From positions 1 through 26,433 of the IMG/VR virus record IMGVR_UViG_3300046004_000397: a DNA stretch of 26,433 bases, one strand, 5' to 3'. A program made the translations under genes and the position numbers. The stretch comes from a virus. Shown in pieces: positions 24,045-26,433 of this stretch. Below the pieces are notes generated by a model. It saw nothing but the letters and a program-made list of their open reading frames with translations. It was not told the origin of the DNA and did no database searches. Positions within the stretch are counted from its first letter, which is position 1, and every line of letters begins with the position of its first letter.

Positions 24045-24455
24045 ATGACAACGAAACTAAAATATTTAAAAACAAGAGTAATGGAACCTCGTGAAGGAGT
24101 CAAATACTCAACTACCTACTATCAACAAAACAGTGAACAAGCACAGGAGTCATTTACACATGTTCGGAATGTAGCTGAAGCAATTGTAGATGCCTGTGAG
24201 CGAGACCTAGACTTAAAGGACTGGGTTCAAACACCACTTAAGGCATTCCCACGCACTGGAGTTAAGCCTAACTACTCTACAGAAGATATTGTTAGTGACC
24301 TACTTAACCAATTAGACTCGGGCAAGGATATTCCATCAGGTATGATAGGGCGTTGGAATCGATTGTTTGAAGATACCCCTTGGGATATTGAACTTGAAGA
24401 ATATGTTAGCACCCGAGCAATTAATACTGGTTTGTTTAACAATTTATTCAAATAA
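24045..24455 (+). CDS. Hypothetical protein, early operon (136 aa)
   Basis: A 136-aa protein starting MTTKLKYLKTRVMEPREGVK. It is mainly helical with acidic patches (NVAEAIVDACERDLDLKDWV, STEDIVSDLLNQLDSGKDIP, WNRLFEDTPWDIELEEYVST). No known motif was found. A good AAGGAG site precedes the ATG, and it follows the polymerase-like gene after one base, so it is probably in the same transcript and may act in the same process. Confidence 0.65.
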   Translation: MTTKLKYLKTRVMEPREGVKYSTTYYQQNSEQAQESFTHVRNVAEAIVDACERDLDLKDWVQTPLKAFPRTGVKPNYSTEDIVSDLLNQLDSGKDIPSGMIGRWNRLFEDTPWDIELEEYVSTRAINTGLFNNLFK

Positions 24456-24462
24456 ATTAGCC

Positions 24463-24888
24463 ATGGCTCAAAATCAAATAATTATGTATATGAACGATCG
24501 ATTATTTAAACAACACCTCAGCAAGATAGCTCGCTGGTTTACTCCAATCATTAACGAATACAGTCACACAAAGAAACCAGCTGTTAATGCCAATCCTGAA
24601 TCAATTAATCCTACACTGGGGCCTATTATTGAAGAACTAACTATTCCACCCAGTCCCTGTGATTGGTGCGGCAAGATAGTCAATCAAGAAGCTACTTATC
24701 AACGAGTATTAGCTCAACCCCTAATGCCACCGGCTACTAAGTCTACTTGGGTTAGTCATTGTAAGACCTGTGGATTGTATAAAAATCCTGTAACTGAGAA
24801 GATGCAGAATTATTATCCTAAAGAAGTACCCACTACCAGTACTTGGTCAAAAAAACGAAGAGACAACTTCGAACGAAATAAACGATAA
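24463..24888 (+). CDS. Zinc-ribbon protein (141 aa)
   Basis: A 141-aa basic protein. CDWCGK at about 67-72 and HCKTCG at about 103-108 form two CxxC pairs that fit a zinc ribbon or treble-clef zinc site. The N-terminal part is a helix (MNDRLFKQHLSKIARWFTPI) and the C-terminal tail is basic (SKKRRDNFERNKR), which suggests nucleic-acid binding. Starts 24463 and 24484 are both possible and neither has a clear ribosome site. The ORF extends to 24367 but that start lies inside the preceding gene. The molecular role is unknown. Confidence 0.6.
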   Translation: MAQNQIIMYMNDRLFKQHLSKIARWFTPIINEYSHTKKPAVNANPESINPTLGPIIEELTIPPSPCDWCGKIVNQEATYQRVLAQPLMPPATKSTWVSHCKTCGLYKNPVTEKMQNYYPKEVPTTSTWSKKRRDNFERNKR

Positions 24889-24895
24889 CAATATT

Positions 24896-24917
24896 AGCCC
24901 TTAACGGGGCTTATATT
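24896..24917 (+). terminator. Weak intrinsic terminator
   Basis: Stem AGCCC / GGGCT (loop about 6) followed by TATATTTTA. It ends the early operon and is followed 11 bases later by a CTAAATAC box. The stem is short, so termination may be partial. Confidence 0.55.
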
Positions 24918-24927
24918 TTAATAGATA

Positions 24928-24935
24928 CTAAATAC
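24928..24935 (+). promoter_or_regulatory. Late-promoter-like box CTAAATAC upstream of gene 24956
   Basis: CTAAATAC, 20 bases before the ATG at 24956, with an AAGGAG site in the gap. The gene it serves lies between two sigma70-driven early groups, so its timing may differ from theirs. Confidence 0.45.
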
Positions 24936-24955
24936 ATTTAACAAGGAGAAATAAA

Positions 24956-25294
24956 ATGGCAAATCCAAAAACACTAACTAACCCTTATGGTGGAGGTCGC
25001 CCACCCGGACCACAACCACACCTAGTAAAATACCCCGGCATCCTAGCCACTCAGCGTCGTGCGTATGCTCGAATGAAGGCACAGGCTAAATTTCGCAGAG
25101 AACCTTTTACACTTACCTGGGATGAATTTTATAGTATATGGGCACCTGTATGGGAACATCGCGGTCGCAGTCTAGAACAACTATGTCTAAGTCGTATTGA
25201 CTGGACTGAAGCTTGGGAGATTAACAATGTGCAGATTATTACTCGCGAAGAACACTTTAAAATACAAGGCCGACAAAGCCAAGGACTAAAATAG
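24956..25294 (+). CDS. HNH-like hypothetical protein (112 aa)
   Basis: A 112-aa basic protein: QRRAYARMKAQAKFRREPFT then LTWDEFYSIWAPVWEHRGRS, ending LSRIDWTEAWEINNVQIITR and EEHFKIQG. The final R-x-D..W..N-x-x-I-I-T-R..H pattern resembles the C-terminal half of small phage HNH-type proteins, but the first catalytic His pair and zinc Cys residues are missing. A degenerate or divergent nuclease, or a DNA-binding protein, is possible. A strong ribosome site (AAGGAG) is present. The gene ends in TAG just before the next promoter. Confidence 0.45.
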   Translation: MANPKTLTNPYGGGRPPGPQPHLVKYPGILATQRRAYARMKAQAKFRREPFTLTWDEFYSIWAPVWEHRGRSLEQLCLSRIDWTEAWEINNVQIITREEHFKIQGRQSQGLK

Positions 25295-25323
25295 TTGACT
25301 TTTGAGTCAAAAGAGTGTATAAT
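25295..25323 (+). promoter_or_regulatory. Sigma70 promoter with 15-bp palindrome (operator candidate)
   Basis: TTGACT (25295-25300), 17 bases, TATAAT (25318-25323). The spacer holds CTTTTGAGTCAAAAG (25299-25313), a perfect 15-bp palindrome that overlaps the -35 end, where a repressor would block RNA polymerase. Thirteen of these bases also lie upstream of the promoter at 22533. A short hairpin ACTGC/GCAGT follows at 25334-25349, near the likely 5' end of the mRNA. Confidence 0.8.
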
Positions 25324-25365
25324 GAACACATACACTGCAATAACGCAGTTATAAAGGAGAGAGAA

Positions 25366-25500
25366 ATGAACATTATTACTATTACACCACTAACAGGTAG
25401 ATTTGTTCATAAACTAAACAGTTGGCAAGAACTGTATTGTTTTGTCAGAGCCTGTAAGAAAAATCAATATCGTTATTTTAAGGAGCAATCAGATGTTTAA
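25366..25500 (+). CDS. Small basic protein, early operon (44 aa)
   Basis: A 44-aa protein starting MNIITITPLTGRFVHKLNSW then QELYCFVRACKKNQYRYFKE. The start at 25366 follows an excellent AAGGAGAGAG site. An upstream ATG at 25315 lies inside the promoter -10 region and cannot be the start. The C-terminal half is basic and could bind nucleic acid. Its last codons overlap the ATG of the next gene (ATGTTTAA). No function is recognised. Confidence 0.6.
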   Translation: MNIITITPLTGRFVHKLNSWQELYCFVRACKKNQYRYFKEQSDV

Positions 25501-25702
25501 TGCACAAGCAATATTCAAAACAGAACAAGAAGGTAAATTTACCTCAGCTGGATTTGTAGTAGAAGTAGATTTATCATTTCCTGATTATAGTCTTGGTATA
25601 GATAAAACAAGTGAGCTATTTGAATTTATTAAACAGGGCAAATGTGATGGATTTGAAATAGATCTTGGCAATAATAAGAAACAACTCATAATAAAATCAT
25701 AA
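25493..25702 (+). CDS. Hypothetical acidic protein (69 aa)
   Basis: A 69-aa protein starting MFNAQAIFKTEQEGKFTSAG then FVVEVDLSFPDYSLGIDKTS. A strand-rich N-terminus and an ELFEFIKQGKCDGFEI helix-strand end suggest a small alpha/beta fold. AAGGAG lies 8 bases before the chosen start. An ORF start at 25442 lies inside the previous gene. The stop overlaps the next start (TAATG). Not recognised. It is an early-operon gene by position. Confidence 0.6.
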   Translation: MFNAQAIFKTEQEGKFTSAGFVVEVDLSFPDYSLGIDKTSELFEFIKQGKCDGFEIDLGNNKKQLIIKS

Positions 25703-25929
25703 TGAAACTACTCTTACTATTATTACTTGCGGCCAATGCCCAAGCCGAAACAAAGTATAACCCATATACTCGAAGCTATGATACAGCACAGTCTGCAAGT
25801 CAGACAATTCAACCTCGTTATAATCCATATACTACAAAATATGAAATGACCACACGAGATAGTCAACTGGTATACAATCCTTACAATACTAGCTATACCT
25901 ATGTGCCCAAGCCAGCCAAAAAGCCTTAG
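25702..25929 (+). CDS. Secreted protein with three YNPY repeats (75 aa)
   Basis: A 75-aa protein with a Sec signal peptide (MKLLLLLLLAANAQA, probable cleavage after AQA) and then three similar repeats: YNPYTRSYDTA, YNPYTTKYEMT and YNPYNTSYTYV. The mature part has no Cys and ends in a basic PKPAKKP. Such tandem Tyr/Pro/Asn repeats occur in some bacterial secreted proteins. Exported phage proteins of the early region often act in envelope changes or superinfection exclusion, but here the job is unknown. Coupled to the gene before it by TAATG, and overlapping the next ORF by 29 bases. Confidence 0.6.
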   Translation: MKLLLLLLLAANAQAETKYNPYTRSYDTAQSASQTIQPRYNPYTTKYEMTTRDSQLVYNPYNTSYTYVPKPAKKP

Positions 25930-26182
25930 TTATAGTCTAGACTATCCAGCCGAGCTTTGGGTTACCTATGCTAACCCAGCTATATCTGCCATTGCTGAAT
26001 TAAGAAAGCACAGTCAGGAACTAGATGACATGCTGGCTAACAGTCTAACCTACACTTGGACTACCACTTGGCAGACTAATCAAAACCTAGTGAGACTGGT
26101 AATCTACATTGAGTTTACTGAAGAACAGCTCAGTTGGATGTTACTCAAATACCCACAAAATAAACGAGTGGTTGACATCTAA
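25901..26182 (+). CDS. Hypothetical protein (93 aa)
   Basis: A 93-aa protein starting MCPSQPKSLSYSLDYPAELW then VTYANPAISAIAELRKHSQE. A helix with a coiled-coil look (DDMLANSLTYTWTTTWQTNQ) and a C-terminal helix (FTEEQLSWMLLKYPQNKR) follow. It overlaps the end of the YNPY gene by 29 bases in another frame and has no visible ribosome site, so the true start is uncertain. The stop lies inside the next promoter. No function is recognised. It would be co-expressed with its early-operon neighbours. Confidence 0.5.
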   Translation: MCPSQPKSLSYSLDYPAELWVTYANPAISAIAELRKHSQELDDMLANSLTYTWTTTWQTNQNLVRLVIYIEFTEEQLSWMLLKYPQNKRVVDI

Positions 26183-26200
26183 TAGGTTTAATGCTATAAT
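26172..26200 (+). promoter_or_regulatory. Consensus sigma70 promoter for the AAA+ ATPase
   Basis: TTGACA (26172-26177), exactly 17 bases, TATAAT (26195-26200). It overlaps the end of the preceding gene. The leader carries a small inverted repeat AGCAA / TTGCT (26214-26229) and a good AAGGAG site before the ATG at 26269. No TTTTGAGTCAAAA palindrome is present here. Confidence 0.85.
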
Positions 26201-26268
26201 ATGTTTGTAAGTTAGCAATCAAGGTTGCTGATCTACAACAACTTTTCAACTTTAAGGAGTTACATAAT

Positions 26269-26433
26269 ATGTCAACAATGACACAATCTAGTTTTACCTC
26301 AGTTAGAATTAATCCAATTGCCCGTGAAGTACAAGATACCTTTGATGGTGTCTATGCAATGACCACAAGTTTTGTCCAAAGTCCAAATTCAGCTATTAAT
26401 GGTCTTATTGTCAGTGGTGATGCTGGTGTAGGT
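26269..26433 (+). CDS. AAA+ ATPase, 5' part (continues at base 3 of the window)
   Basis: Start codon and first 55 codons of the AAA+ ATPase described at 3-785. ATG 26269 follows AAGGAG by 8 bases. The first 30 residues (MSTMTQSSFTSVRINPIARE then VQDTFDGVYA) are present only here. From 26308 the sequence is the terminal repeat and continues at base 129. The frame is unbroken across the join, which supports closing the contig into a circle. Confidence 0.85.
   Translation, partial: MSTMTQSSFTSVRINPIAREVQDTFDGVYAMTTSFVQSPNSAINGLIVSGDAGVG
26308..26433. repeat. Terminal direct repeat, right copy (circular contig overlap)
   Basis: Identical to bases 3-128. See the left copy. It lies within the AAA+ gene, giving a unit length of about 26,305 bp. 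Confidence 0.93.

Overview
The window is the near-complete genome of a small tailed (siphovirus-like) bacteriophage, probably from an uncultured aquatic proteobacterium. Bases 3-128 recur exactly at 26308-26433, so the contig closes into a circle of about 26,305 bp. The AAA+ ATPase gene runs across the join. DNA is AT-rich. Genes are tightly packed, many overlap as TAATG, and all but one lie on the + strand. Shine-Dalgarno sites are AGGAG-like and three promoters match TTGACA-N17-TATAAT almost perfectly, which fits a Gram-negative sigma70 host. The host lineage itself cannot be named from this sequence.

Layout. (1) 26172-1527: promoter, AAA+ ATPase and a NUMOD-type homing-endonuclease-like gene, closed by a terminator. 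(2) 1533-7970: head module with small and large terminase, portal, two tiny basic proteins, scaffold, major capsid, connector, tail terminator and tail tube. (3) 8018-17052: tail module with assembly chaperones, gp10-like protein, tape measure, L-like hub protein and a J-like tip protein divided into three ORFs by a LamG-containing insertion. (4) 17063-21865: receptor-binding module with a collagen-like fibre, a LamG lectin protein, a glycosyltransferase and a small coiled-coil/transmembrane protein. (5) 21889-22507: terminator, the only minus-strand gene (59-aa membrane protein), and a candidate small RNA. (6) 22533-26182: probable early genes, including a possible palm-domain polymerase, zinc-ribbon and HNH-like proteins and a secreted YNPY-repeat protein. 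No integrase, repressor, endolysin, head protease or tRNA was recognised.

Control. Several transcription-unit boundaries carry a terminator followed within about 30 bases by a TATAAATA or CTAAATAC box. This resembles the late promoter of T4-like phages, yet no T4-type late sigma factor is recognisable here. At two genes (1545 and, on the minus strand, 22085) the ATG falls where +1 would be expected, so those mRNAs may be leaderless. The early region instead uses sigma70 promoters, one with a 15-bp palindrome between -35 and -10.

Main oddities: an in-frame TGA inside the terminase Walker A motif, placed so that skipping six bases restores the consensus exactly; the three-way split of the J-like gene; the late-promoter-like motif set; the candidate small RNA with a UCUCC loop; and a possible minimal polymerase with a 39-bp internal repeat. 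All functions are inferred from reading motifs by eye, without database searches.
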